Under the pieces are notes generated by a model. That model was not told the origin of the DNA. It did not search any database and worked only from the letters and a program-made list of their open reading frames with translations. Shown in pieces: positions 1 to 5,915 of a stretch of 5,915 bases of DNA (the stretch's first letter is position 1; each line of letters opens with the position of its first letter). The position numbers were made by a program, and so were the translations under genes. This stretch comes from Saprospiraceae bacterium (GTDB lineage Bacteria; Bacteroidota; Bacteroidia; Chitinophagales; Saprospiraceae). The stretch is from NCBI GenBank assembly GCA_020850025.1, contig JADZFI010000453.1:1-5915 (forward strand), in the 5' to 3' direction.

Positions 1-1044
1 AACTCCTTTCTCCGGGATGATCCGGCTGAAGCCTCCCTCTGGATCGATTCCCTTGGTCGTCTCGAAGACGCCCAGTATGCCGGACTGATCTGGGATGAAC
101 GCTGGCTGCTCTATTTCTGGACAGAATCATTCGGAACGATCCTGGCGGAGGCCAGCACCTTTTCTGAAGAACAGCGAGCCCTGCAATCCTGGAAAATCCA
201 ACCCCCAAAAGACAGTTTGTTCGAATGGATTGACATTACTCTTAATGAACGACGGTTTGATCTGTTCAATAGTATTCGCAGCGCCTTCCTGAATGAGGAA
301 GAAAAAGCATTCACTTCCCTGCTGCTGGAATATCTGCTTCGCTTGAATCACGATGAGGAAGATTGGGCCAACCGTTTGCAGGCTTTCGAAACCCGTTATC
401 CAGCCTCGAAATACAGAGCTTTTATTAAAAGCATCATGCCGGTTATCCTTAAGCCCTCCAAACAAGCTCTGGGTATTTCCGGTGGATTTATGGCAGGAAA
501 CTGGACGGATCAACTGGAAAGAAATCTGGATGTTCCCTATGCCCTGCAGTTCGACCTATATTTTTGGGACCGGCGCTGGAATTACCTGTTTGATTTTGCG
601 ATAGGGGGACCGGATTTAAGAAGAGACATAGTGGCAAAAAATACCATTTGGCCTAAAAATGATCCCACAACGTTTTTTACGTTGGGACTGAATCTTGGCT
701 ACGATATCATTAACCGGCCTAAAATCAGAATATTCCCAACCATCGGTGGAGGATTTGGCATGATCAAACCCACCGAACCGGATGAAGATGAAGATCCGCT
801 GCCGGATTATTATGACAATTTTTATTTCAGGCAGTTTCACCTTTCCGCGGCTATAACTGCTGATATCAAGCTCTTTAGCAACCAAAATACAGAATGGACC
901 GCCCCCAAAGGCTCCTACCATGGTATCCGACTAAAATTTGGCTGGAACAGACTCAATTTTGGCGCAAAAAATGAGTACCTTCGGGGGGACTTGCTTTATT
1001 TGGCGGTTCACTACAACCTCTTCGCCATCATTCCAAAACCCTGA
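1..1044 (+). CDS. Helical domain plus outer-membrane beta-barrel protein, 5' partial
   Basis: The frame is open from base 1 to the TGA at 1042-1044, so 347 residues of a longer protein are visible and the true start lies left of the window. An internal TTG at 217 is not a credible start because the frame is coding-like well before it. Residues 1-150 (window numbering) look alpha-helical, rich in Leu, Trp and Glu, and include a TPR-like stretch 'YPASKYRAF' at 133-141. From about 157 the composition changes to alternating polar and aromatic residues with Gly, giving about eight amphipathic strands (near 157-166, 180-189, 194-203, 224-234, 241-253, 278-292, 306-318 and 329-343). That pattern is typical of small outer-membrane barrels. 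An Asp/Glu-rich loop sits at 257-273. A signal peptide cannot be checked. I do not recognise a named family. The barrel call is inferred from strand pattern only. The next gene starts 23 bases downstream and is probably co-transcribed. Confidence 0.6.
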   Translation, partial: NSFLRDDPAEASLWIDSLGRLEDAQYAGLIWDERWLLYFWTESFGTILAEASTFSEEQRALQSWKIQPPKDSLFEWIDITLNERRFDLFNSIRSAFLNEEEKAFTSLLLEYLLRLNHDEEDWANRLQAFETRYPASKYRAFIKSIMPVILKPSKQALGISGGFMAGNWTDQLERNLDVPYALQFDLYFWDRRWNYLFDFAIGGPDLRRDIVAKNTIWPKNDPTTFFTLGLNLGYDIINRPKIRIFPTIGGGFGMIKPTEPDEDEDPLPDYYDNFYFRQFHLSAAITADIKLFSNQNTEWTAPKGSYHGIRLKFGWNRLNFGAKNEYLRGDLLYLAVHYNLFAIIPKP

Positions 1045-1067
1045 ATACTACATTAATCCAGATAGAT

Positions 1068-1991
1068 ATGGCATTTGATTGGCTTTCAGATCTCCAACCA
1101 CTTTTCGACGCCCAGGAATCCTGGCACGATGGCTCTTATGGCAAACCGGCTGCCGCCCACTTGCTGAGCAGCCAGCATACTCCGTTTACCATAGCCTGTG
1201 GCGCTGATCTGCTGGCGGAACATGTACGCCGGTTCCGGTTTTCACCACAAATCATCCAGCGACTTGGGCAGGTTACCGACCGGATGGGCAGATCCATGTT
1301 CACGGAAAGTTTCCTGAATCACCTGCAACGCATCCAACTTCGTGTGCATCTGAGCGCTGCGCCAGAGGGCACCTTGTTGCTGCCTGGCGAACCAATTATG
1401 AGCATTTGGGGCCCTGAGTTGCAAGTTCGGTTGCTTCAGACGGCCGTCAGATGGCTGATTTGGGATTCTTCCCAGCATGCCACAACAGCAGCGCTGGAGA
1501 ACTGGAATAAAGGCCACTGGTCGGAAGAAGAAACCCCTCACCCGCCAAGGCACACTTTCGACCCGGAAGGATGGAAAGCCCGATCCGTTTACATTGGCGG
1601 AGGAAATATTGCGCCTGACTCCGGCAAAGAAATTCCAACCTGGCCTGGATTAACCCAAATGGTCAATGAAGCCGGACAATCGCTGGTACAGATCAGGCGG
1701 CTATTCAAAGGCGAACACCCCCTCGGCGACGTCTGGTTGACCGCCATTCAGGAAAATGAAGCCAGCGTAAGCCACTCCCATATCTGCTTCCACAATAACG
1801 TAACACAGAAACCAGAGGAGGTGCAGATGTCGCGCTTCCAAAATCTGTTGCAACCGGTTTTGGTAAAAGGCCATCCGGCATTCAACTCTCCTAGTCTGGA
1901 TTACCTACGCCAGCGTACCTGGAAACAACTGGAGGTTTTCCATCAATGGAAGCTGTCAGGCTACCCGCATGGCTGGTTTATTCATTCCTGA
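1068..1991 (+). CDS. Shortened nicotinate phosphoribosyltransferase-like protein, probable pseudoenzyme
   Basis: This is a complete 307-residue frame. The family makes nicotinate mononucleotide from nicotinate and PRPP in NAD salvage and is usually about 440-490 residues. Matches to remembered family patterns run in order: 'PFTIACG' at 39-45 (family 'GGYAIACG'), 'FRFSPQII' at 56-63 (family 'FRFSEEDI'), 'APEGTLLLPGEPIMSIWGP' at 98-116 (family 'PEGTVVFPGEPLLRVEGP'), 'ARSVYIGGG' at 171-179 (family 'ASRASYIGG'), 'HPLGDVWL' at 217-224, and a C-terminal 'LLQPVLVKG' at 260-268 followed by 'SPSLDYLRQR' at 274-283. The GT.AH signature expected after 'IP' (189-190) reads 'TWPGLTQM', and the protein passes almost directly to the C-terminal segment. 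The TIM-barrel portion with the phosphoribosyl and substrate contacts is therefore largely absent. The N-terminal Tyr motif and the Arg of 'R.nPF' are also lost. No stop or frameshift interrupts it, so it looks maintained rather than freshly broken. Catalysis is unlikely; a regulatory or dimer-partner role is speculation. The ATG at 1068 has no clear Shine-Dalgarno sequence. Confidence 0.62.
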   Translation: MAFDWLSDLQPLFDAQESWHDGSYGKPAAAHLLSSQHTPFTIACGADLLAEHVRRFRFSPQIIQRLGQVTDRMGRSMFTESFLNHLQRIQLRVHLSAAPEGTLLLPGEPIMSIWGPELQVRLLQTAVRWLIWDSSQHATTAALENWNKGHWSEEETPHPPRHTFDPEGWKARSVYIGGGNIAPDSGKEIPTWPGLTQMVNEAGQSLVQIRRLFKGEHPLGDVWLTAIQENEASVSHSHICFHNNVTQKPEEVQMSRFQNLLQPVLVKGHPAFNSPSLDYLRQRTWKQLEVFHQWKLSGYPHGWFIHS

Positions 1992-2009
1992 ATCCACGTA
2001 AGTGCACAC

Positions 2010-3389
2010 TCACTCGCCGGGCTTTAAGGCCTTTTTATAGGCTTTCAGGCACCTTTCTCTCGCAAATGTATGCTCCACCATAGGGCGCGGGTATGCCGGT
2101 GTGCCAAATTCAGGCACCCATTTCCGAATGTACTGATATTGCGGATCAAACTTTTTGGTTTGTTCCGTAGGGTTGAAAATCCTGAAATACGGGGCAGCAT
2201 CGGTGCCGCAACCTGCCGCCCATTGCCAGCCGCCGGAGTTACTGGCCAGATCATAATCCAATAATTTTTCGGCAAAATAAGCTTCACCAAGCCGCCAGTC
2301 CAGCAGCAGATGCTTGCTCAGGAAACTCGCTGTGATCATCCTGACCCGGTTGTGCATATACCCCGTAGCGTTCAGCTCGCGCATCCCCGCATCCACAATG
2401 GGATATCCCGTTTTCCCGGCCTTCCACTTCTCAAAATCCTCCGGAGCATTTCGCCACTCCAGCTGATCGTAAGCCGCCCGGAATGGATGACCCACCACAT
2501 GGGGAAAATGAGCCAGAATCTGGCTGTAAAAATCCCGCCAGATCAGTTCATTCAAATAGGTTGCATTCAGCTGCATGGCATGCCAGGCTTTTTCCCGGAT
2601 GCTGATAGTGCCAAAGCGAAAATGAATACCCAGTCTTGAGGTGCCCTGGATTCCAGGTATGTCGCGGGTCTTGTCGTAATTCCGTATCAGTCCGCGAGCA
2701 ACCTGCGCAGGCGGAAAGCTTAGGGGAGAAGGACTGAAGCCTAGCTCTTCCAGACTGGGAAAGGCATGAGCAGACGTACTGTAGGGCAAATCACGGGCAG
2801 ATACAAATCGATCAAAATACCGGTGATTGGGATACGACTTCAGGTAAAAAGAAATTTTGTGTACTTCACCTGCCTCATCTTTGAAAGTACTCCAGCGGGA
2901 ATGGAGCTTTTCCAGCCATTTTTTGGAATAAGGCGTGAACACCGTGTAGGGCAACCCGTCGGATTTCAGCACTTCCGTTTTTTCAAAAATGACATGATCC
3001 TTAAAGGTCAAAAAGGGAATGTTTCGCCCTGCCAGAAGGTCGGCTACCGCCTCGTCGCGACGAATGGCATACGGCTCGAAGTCATGATTGGTATACACTG
3101 CTCCCACCGGCAATTTATCCAACAGTTGCGTCCAAACCTCGTCAGGCCGACCCTTGAACACCCAAAGGGTGCTGCCCAGGGCTTCCAGTTCCTCCTTTAA
3201 ATGCTGTAAACTCCGGTGGATAAATGTCACCCGGGCATCCTGCCGGTCCGACAGGTCGTCCAGGATATGTTCATCAAAGATGAATATCGGCAATACCGGG
3301 AGGCCACTCTTAAGGGCATGATAAAGGCCGGCATTGTCGTGCAGACGCAAATCGCGGCGAAACCAGAAAATGGAAACAGGAGTTGTCAT
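2010..3389 (-). CDS. phrB: Class I CPD deoxyribodipyrimidine photolyase
   Basis: This 459-residue cytosolic flavoprotein repairs UV-induced cyclobutane pyrimidine dimers using blue or near-UV light. The N-terminal alpha/beta antenna domain opens with 'WFRRDLRLHDN' (9-19) and contains 'YTNHDFEPYAIRRDE' at 99-113. The FAD domain has 'GTSRLG' (249-254), 'ELIWRDFY' (281-288), 'GKTGYPIVDAGMREL' (325-339), 'MHNRVRM' (345-351) and 'SNSGGWQWAAGCGTDAAPYF' (383-402). Counting against E. coli PhrB, the electron-transfer triad W306/W359/W382 corresponds to W312/W365/W388, with identical spacings of 53 and 23. Also kept are E281 and W284 (E274/W277), M351 (M345), D378 and D380 (D372/D374), N384 (N378) and W390 (W384). 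This residue set fits a CPD photolyase rather than a 6-4 enzyme or a plant-type cryptochrome. The antenna cofactor cannot be settled from sequence. The length is normal for the family and the start is supported by a purine-rich site at 3396-3402. It lies 66 bases downstream of the DUF721 gene and is probably transcribed with it. Confidence 0.95.
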   Translation of the reverse strand: MTTPVSIFWFRRDLRLHDNAGLYHALKSGLPVLPIFIFDEHILDDLSDRQDARVTFIHRSLQHLKEELEALGSTLWVFKGRPDEVWTQLLDKLPVGAVYTNHDFEPYAIRRDEAVADLLAGRNIPFLTFKDHVIFEKTEVLKSDGLPYTVFTPYSKKWLEKLHSRWSTFKDEAGEVHKISFYLKSYPNHRYFDRFVSARDLPYSTSAHAFPSLEELGFSPSPLSFPPAQVARGLIRNYDKTRDIPGIQGTSRLGIHFRFGTISIREKAWHAMQLNATYLNELIWRDFYSQILAHFPHVVGHPFRAAYDQLEWRNAPEDFEKWKAGKTGYPIVDAGMRELNATGYMHNRVRMITASFLSKHLLLDWRLGEAYFAEKLLDYDLASNSGGWQWAAGCGTDAAPYFRIFNPTEQTKKFDPQYQYIRKWVPEFGTPAYPRPMVEHTFARERCLKAYKKALKPGE

Positions 3390-3395
3390 GATTAA

Positions 3396-3402
3396 CCTTC
3401 CC
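3396..3402 (-). promoter_or_regulatory. Probable ribosome binding site of the photolyase gene
   Basis: Read on the minus strand the sequence is GGGAAGG, six bases before the ATG at 3389. It is the clearest Shine-Dalgarno-like site in the window, and its spacing supports the chosen photolyase start. Most other genes here lack such a site, as is common in Bacteroidota. Confidence 0.45.
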
Positions 3403-3455
3403 GATCAACAGGAGGCAGCTTAACAGCCCAAATCAATTAAAGTTGAACAAGTCCC

Positions 3456-3746
3456 CTACCGGATCACCACCTCCTGAATGTATGATTCGCCAAGTTCCTC
3501 ATTGATCAGGTCGCGTATTTTATCCTTGGCGTAAGAAAGCTCGTGCTTCAAGGGGGCTGAAATAATGGTCAGGTAAAGCACTCCTTTCCTGACGGTAATC
3601 TGTGAGGTATAGGTACTGATGGTTTTCCCCATCAACCTGGCCCAAAGCGCCTGAATTCGCACTTCATTCAACTGCGTACCCAGGCGGTATTCCTGAATCA
3701 TGGCCTTCATGGCCTCAGCAAGCGTGAAGTCGTTTTTTTGTCGCAT
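3456..3746 (-). CDS. DUF721 (DciA-like) domain protein
   Basis: This is a small protein of 96 residues from the ATG at 3746. The frame extends to a TTG at 3776, but that extension contains a -7 promoter box (3754-3761), so the ATG is preferred. The pattern matches DUF721: a helical start 'FTLAEAMKAMIQEYRLG' (7-23), the conserved 'ALWARLMGKTISTYTS' (33-48), a strand pair around 'GVLYLTIISAP' (55-65), then 'LKHELSYAKDKIRDLINEEL' (66-85). DUF721 includes DciA, which acts with the replicative helicase DnaB. Bacteroidota members are short, single-domain and mostly uncharacterised, so a helicase-loading role here is inference from the family. It diverges from hemE and is followed 66 bases later by the photolyase gene on the same strand, suggesting one operon of a replication-linked and a repair protein. 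Confidence 0.82.
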   Translation of the reverse strand: MRQKNDFTLAEAMKAMIQEYRLGTQLNEVRIQALWARLMGKTISTYTSQITVRKGVLYLTIISAPLKHELSYAKDKIRDLINEELGESYIQEVVIR

Positions 3747-3753
3747 AGTGAGG

Positions 3754-3761
3754 CAAAAATA
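3754..3761 (-). promoter_or_regulatory. Bacteroidota-type -7 box of the DUF721-photolyase unit
   Basis: On the minus strand the bases read TATTTTTG, an exact match to the Bacteroidota -7 consensus TAnnTTTG. It ends only seven bases before the ATG at 3746, so transcription would begin a few bases before the start codon, giving an almost leaderless mRNA. No well-placed TTG of the -33 element is visible, which limits confidence. Confidence 0.5.
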
Positions 3762-3836
3762 ATCACCCTGTTCCAATCCACGTCACTTTCCGGTCACAAA
3801 CCAAATGCGAACACACAGGGCGTCCTGGAGCCGCCC

Positions 3837-3844
3837 TATTTTTG
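3837..3844 (+). promoter_or_regulatory. Bacteroidota-type -7 box of hemE
   Basis: TATTTTTG matches the consensus TAnnTTTG exactly and lies 26 bases before the ATG at 3871, predicting a leader of roughly 20 bases. It also argues against the upstream in-frame ATG at 3805, which would lie before the transcription start. A -33 TTG is not evident. Confidence 0.5.
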
Positions 3845-3870
3845 CGGCTCAATCAGCCAGATTTTATCTT

Positions 3871-4905
3871 ATGCAAAATTCTGTTTCCAAGCACCTGTTC
3901 CTCCGGGCAGCAGCCGGCGAAATTACCGAACGCCCTCCGGTATGGCTTATGCGCCAGGCCGGGCGTATTTTGCCGCAGTACCGGGCGCTACGACAGAAAT
4001 TCCCGGACTTCAAGGCGTTTGTTAAAACCCCGGAAGCAGCATCGGAGGCCACTATTCAGCCGGTGGATGAACTCCAGGTGGATGCAGCGATCATTTTTTC
4101 AGATATTCTGGTAATACCCGAAGCCATGGGCCTCGATTACGAGATGATTGAAGCCAAAGGCCCCCGGTTCCCCAAAACCATCCGGCAGGCTTCAGATGTT
4201 GCAGCACTGCGCTCCGGCGCCGATGCTGCCGCTGATCTGGATTATGTGTATCAGGCGCTCCGGATCACTAAACGCGAATTAAACGGACGGGTGCCCCTGA
4301 TCGGGTTTGCCGGCGCCCCATGGACGATATTAGCCTATATGGTGGAAGGCGGAGGCAGTAAAACCTTCTCCAATGCCCGCCGTATGTTGTATGCCGAGCC
4401 TGAGCTGGCGCATGCCCTGCTGCAAAAAATTACCGACACTACCATTTCCTACCTCCGTCAGCAAATAGCCGCTGGCGCTGATCTGATTCAGTTGTTCGAT
4501 TCCTGGGCCGGTGAACTGGCGCCAGCACATTATCAAACCTTTGCCATGCCTTATTTGAATCAGATTTGCGAGGCTTTGCCGGAAACACCCAAAACCATCT
4601 TCGCCAAAGGCGCCTGGTTTGCACTGGAAGAAATTGGCCAAAGCACCTGCCAGGTAGTTGGGCTCGACTGGAATACCGCCCCCGGGTTTGCACGGGAAAA
4701 GGTCGGCCCGAACAAAGTGCTGCAAGGCAACCTGGATCCCTGCACCCTTTATGCAGATGCTCCCACCATCCGGCAGGAAACCCTTCGTATGATTCAGGCT
4801 TTTAAAGGTAAACACATCGTCAATCTCGGACACGGCGTTTACCCTGACACTCCGCTGGATGGCGTAAGGGTGTTTGTGGATACGGTGAAGGCATTTAAGT
4901 GGTGA
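3871..4905 (+). CDS. hemE: Uroporphyrinogen decarboxylase
   Basis: HemE removes the four acetate carboxyl groups of uroporphyrinogen III to give coproporphyrinogen III in heme synthesis. It is cofactor-free, cytosolic and dimeric. From the ATG at 3871 the protein has 344 residues, the usual family length. The signatures are all present: 'PPVWLMRQAGR' (22-32) with the substrate-binding arginines R28 and R32, 'IIFSDILVIPEAMGLDYE' (74-91) with the catalytic Asp78, 'GFAGAPWTILAYMVEGGGSK' (145-164) with Tyr156, 'FDSWAGEL' (209-216) with Ser211, 'LQGNLDP' (284-290), and 'NLGHGV' (318-323) with His321. An in-frame ATG at 3805 would add 22 residues that do not look like HemE and would sit upstream of the putative -7 box, so it is rejected. 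The gene diverges from DUF721 and precedes the DUF2520 gene by 94 bases. No other hem gene is in the window. Confidence 0.97.
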   Translation: MQNSVSKHLFLRAAAGEITERPPVWLMRQAGRILPQYRALRQKFPDFKAFVKTPEAASEATIQPVDELQVDAAIIFSDILVIPEAMGLDYEMIEAKGPRFPKTIRQASDVAALRSGADAAADLDYVYQALRITKRELNGRVPLIGFAGAPWTILAYMVEGGGSKTFSNARRMLYAEPELAHALLQKITDTTISYLRQQIAAGADLIQLFDSWAGELAPAHYQTFAMPYLNQICEALPETPKTIFAKGAWFALEEIGQSTCQVVGLDWNTAPGFAREKVGPNKVLQGNLDPCTLYADAPTIRQETLRMIQAFKGKHIVNLGHGVYPDTPLDGVRVFVDTVKAFKW

Positions 4906-4945
4906 GGGCAGAGGAAATGGTGATGCAGGTCCGGCATAATCCCCT

Positions 4946-4953
4946 TAAATTTG
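4946..4953 (+). promoter_or_regulatory. Bacteroidota-type -7 box before the DUF2520 gene
   Basis: TAAATTTG matches TAnnTTTG exactly in the 94-base gap after hemE, 46 bases before the ATG at 5000. It suggests the downstream gene can be transcribed separately from hemE. No -33 TTG at the normal spacing was found, and I saw no convincing terminator hairpin after hemE, so readthrough is also possible. Confidence 0.42.
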
Positions 4954-4999
4954 CGCAGGGCTGACGGCAAAAAGCTTCACATCGCCTTCTACATCTCAC

Positions 5000-5785
5000 A
5001 TGAAAATCGTCATAGTTGGTGCAGGTCGAATTGCCTGGCATCTGGGTAAACGTCTGAAAAGCAAAGGCTTACCAGTAGCGCAGGTAATCAGCAGGACTAC
5101 AAGTCATGCCAAATCCCTGGCCGAAGTTCTTCATGCTGAATGGTCGGATGCACCATCCGAGATCATTCCTGATGCCGAGTGGGTCATTCTGGCTGTTAAA
5201 GACGATGCCATTGAGGAGGTCGCCACAGCCTTCTCCCCATTTGTTCAGGATGCGCTGGTGACGCACACGTCAGGCGGCACTGCCGGAGCTGTTCTGGGGC
5301 GCCATTTCAATCGTTTCGGTGTTTTCTACCCATTGCAATCCTTTTCCCTGGAACATACCCCTGTCTGGTCAAAAATTCCCTTTTGTGTGGACGCTGCGCA
5401 TCAGGAAGATGTATTGCAACTGAAACGGATTGCCAAAACCATTGGCAATCTCGTTTACCAGGTAACGGATGAGCAACGGGCCTTGCTGCATGTTGCGGCT
5501 GTTTTCGCCAATAATTTTGCCAACCGCTGCTTTGCCATTGCTGAAAAAATCCTGGATGAAAAAGATCTCCCTTTCGAACTTCTCCATCCTCTGATGGAAG
5601 AAACCCTGGCCAAAGCGCTGCAAGATTCCCCGGAACGCATGCAAACTGGCCCTGCCATGCGCGGCGATACAGACACCTTGAAACGGCATCTGGCGCTACT
5701 GGATCACCATCCGGAATGGCAGGAGATCTATAAAATCTTGTCGAAAGACATCAATCCTGAGATGGGCATTACCAATCTTTCCTAG
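5000..5785 (+). CDS. Rossmann-like / DUF2520 oxidoreductase-like protein
   Basis: This is a complete 261-residue protein. It starts with a classical dinucleotide-binding fold: 'MKIVIVGAGRIAWHLGKRL' (1-19) has the glycine loop G7-A-G9-R-I-A-W-H, followed by the next strand 'VAQVISRT' (26-33), where the Arg after the strand hints at NADP(H). Further conserved points are 'WVILAVKDDAI' (61-71), 'THTSGGT' (88-94), 'GVFYPLQSFS' (107-116), the helical 'AAVFANNFANRCFAIAEKIL' (166-185) and 'TGPAMRGDTDTLKRHLALL' (216-234). These fit the PF10727/PF10728 (Rossmann-like plus DUF2520) family, distant relatives of ketopantoate reductase and pyrroline-5-carboxylate reductase. The substrate is unknown, so no specific enzyme name is justified. 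Its last 17 bases overlap the end of a gene on the opposite strand. Confidence 0.9.
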   Translation: MKIVIVGAGRIAWHLGKRLKSKGLPVAQVISRTTSHAKSLAEVLHAEWSDAPSEIIPDAEWVILAVKDDAIEEVATAFSPFVQDALVTHTSGGTAGAVLGRHFNRFGVFYPLQSFSLEHTPVWSKIPFCVDAAHQEDVLQLKRIAKTIGNLVYQVTDEQRALLHVAAVFANNFANRCFAIAEKILDEKDLPFELLHPLMEETLAKALQDSPERMQTGPAMRGDTDTLKRHLALLDHHPEWQEIYKILSKDINPEMGITNLS

Positions 5786-5915
5786 CCTTCTTTTCCGGAC
5801 TGGCCTGGTCTGCAGAACGATATTTACGGGTATTTTTTCGGTCTTCATTTCCCACTGCCGTTTCCAGGAGTCGTTTTAACTCCTCCTTCTTCATTTGTTG
5901 CCCGGTTTGGGGCTG
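5769..5915 (-). CDS. C-terminal end of a BatC/TPR-like protein, or a 41-residue small protein
   Basis: A minus-strand frame is open from the window edge to the TAA at 5769-5771 (48 residues visible). It starts 'QPQTGQQMKKEELKRLL', continues with a charged, Lys/Arg-rich tail, and ends 'KKARKDW'. A Gln-rich linker followed by a short helix with 'LL..' and a basic tail ending in KDW resembles, from memory, the C-terminus of BatC-type TPR proteins of the Bacteroidota aerotolerance (Bat) operon. Alternatively, the ATG at 5892-5894 could start an independent 41-residue protein, but no ribosome binding site is visible. The frame overlaps the end of the convergent DUF2520 gene by 17 bases. Confidence 0.45.
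   Translation of the reverse strand, partial: QPQTGQQMKKEELKRLLETAVGNEDRKNTRKYRSADQASPEKKARKDW

Noticed and set aside
217..219. TTG start for the left-edge gene
   Set aside because: The same frame is open and protein-like back to base 1, so the gene begins outside the window.
668..684. Perfect inverted repeat CAACGT-TTTTT-ACGTTG inside the barrel gene
   Set aside because: It has a six-base stem and a five-base loop within a coding stretch, with no T-run in terminator position after the stem. It is short enough to arise by chance.
2018..2037. Weak hairpin GGGC...GCC followed by TTTTT, possible terminator of the NAPRTase-like gene
   Set aside because: The stem has three to four pairs with a wobble and lies in the photolyase coding end. 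Too weak to list as a feature.
2766..3200. 144-codon frame on the plus strand opposite the photolyase gene
   Set aside because: It is antisense to a highly conserved gene, has no recognisable motif, and its composition is that of a shadow frame.
3429..3436. Near-match to the -7 box (TTGATTTG on the minus strand) before the photolyase gene
   Set aside because: The second base differs from TAnnTTTG and no -33 TTG is properly spaced. The gene can be served by the DUF721 promoter.
3805..3870. 22-residue N-terminal extension of HemE from an upstream ATG
   Set aside because: It does not resemble HemE, and the putative -7 box falls within it. The ATG at 3871 gives the normal family length.
4330..4833. 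167-codon frame on the minus strand opposite hemE
   Set aside because: It lies entirely within the conserved hemE gene, has no family pattern and no promoter or ribosome binding site.

Overview
The window is ordinary chromosomal DNA, moderate in GC, tightly packed and with no mobile elements. It most likely comes from a member of the Bacteroidota, perhaps the Saprospiria/Lewinella-like branch; that finer placement is a guess. The grounds are TAnnTTTG-type -7 promoter boxes upstream of three genes, mostly absent Shine-Dalgarno sequences, and a partial gene at the right edge whose end resembles Bacteroidota BatC-type proteins. No RNA gene, CRISPR array, insertion sequence or sizeable repeat was seen.

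Left part (1-1991, + strand): the 3' portion of a gene for a protein with a helical N-terminal part and a probable eight-stranded outer-membrane beta-barrel. After only 23 bases comes a 307-residue protein that I read as a shortened relative of nicotinate phosphoribosyltransferase (NAPRTase). It keeps the family's N-terminal and C-terminal segments but lacks most of the catalytic barrel between them and several signature residues. This is the most unusual object in the window.

Middle part (2010-3776, - strand): a class I CPD photolyase with its complete tryptophan chain and substrate-contact residues. It is preceded 66 bases upstream by a small DUF721/DciA-like gene; the two probably form one transcription unit. 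The photolyase converges on the NAPRTase-like gene with an 18-base gap.

Right part (3837-5915): hemE (uroporphyrinogen decarboxylase) diverges from the DUF721 gene, and each has its own -7 box. Then comes a Rossmann/DUF2520 dehydrogenase-like gene with its own -7 box. Its 3' end overlaps by 17 bases the end of an opposing gene that runs off the window.

The genes are functionally mixed (DNA photorepair, heme synthesis, a replication-associated small protein, a redox-like protein, a cell-envelope protein). I see no single multi-gene system here. The NAPRTase-like apparent pseudoenzyme is the best candidate for undescribed biology.
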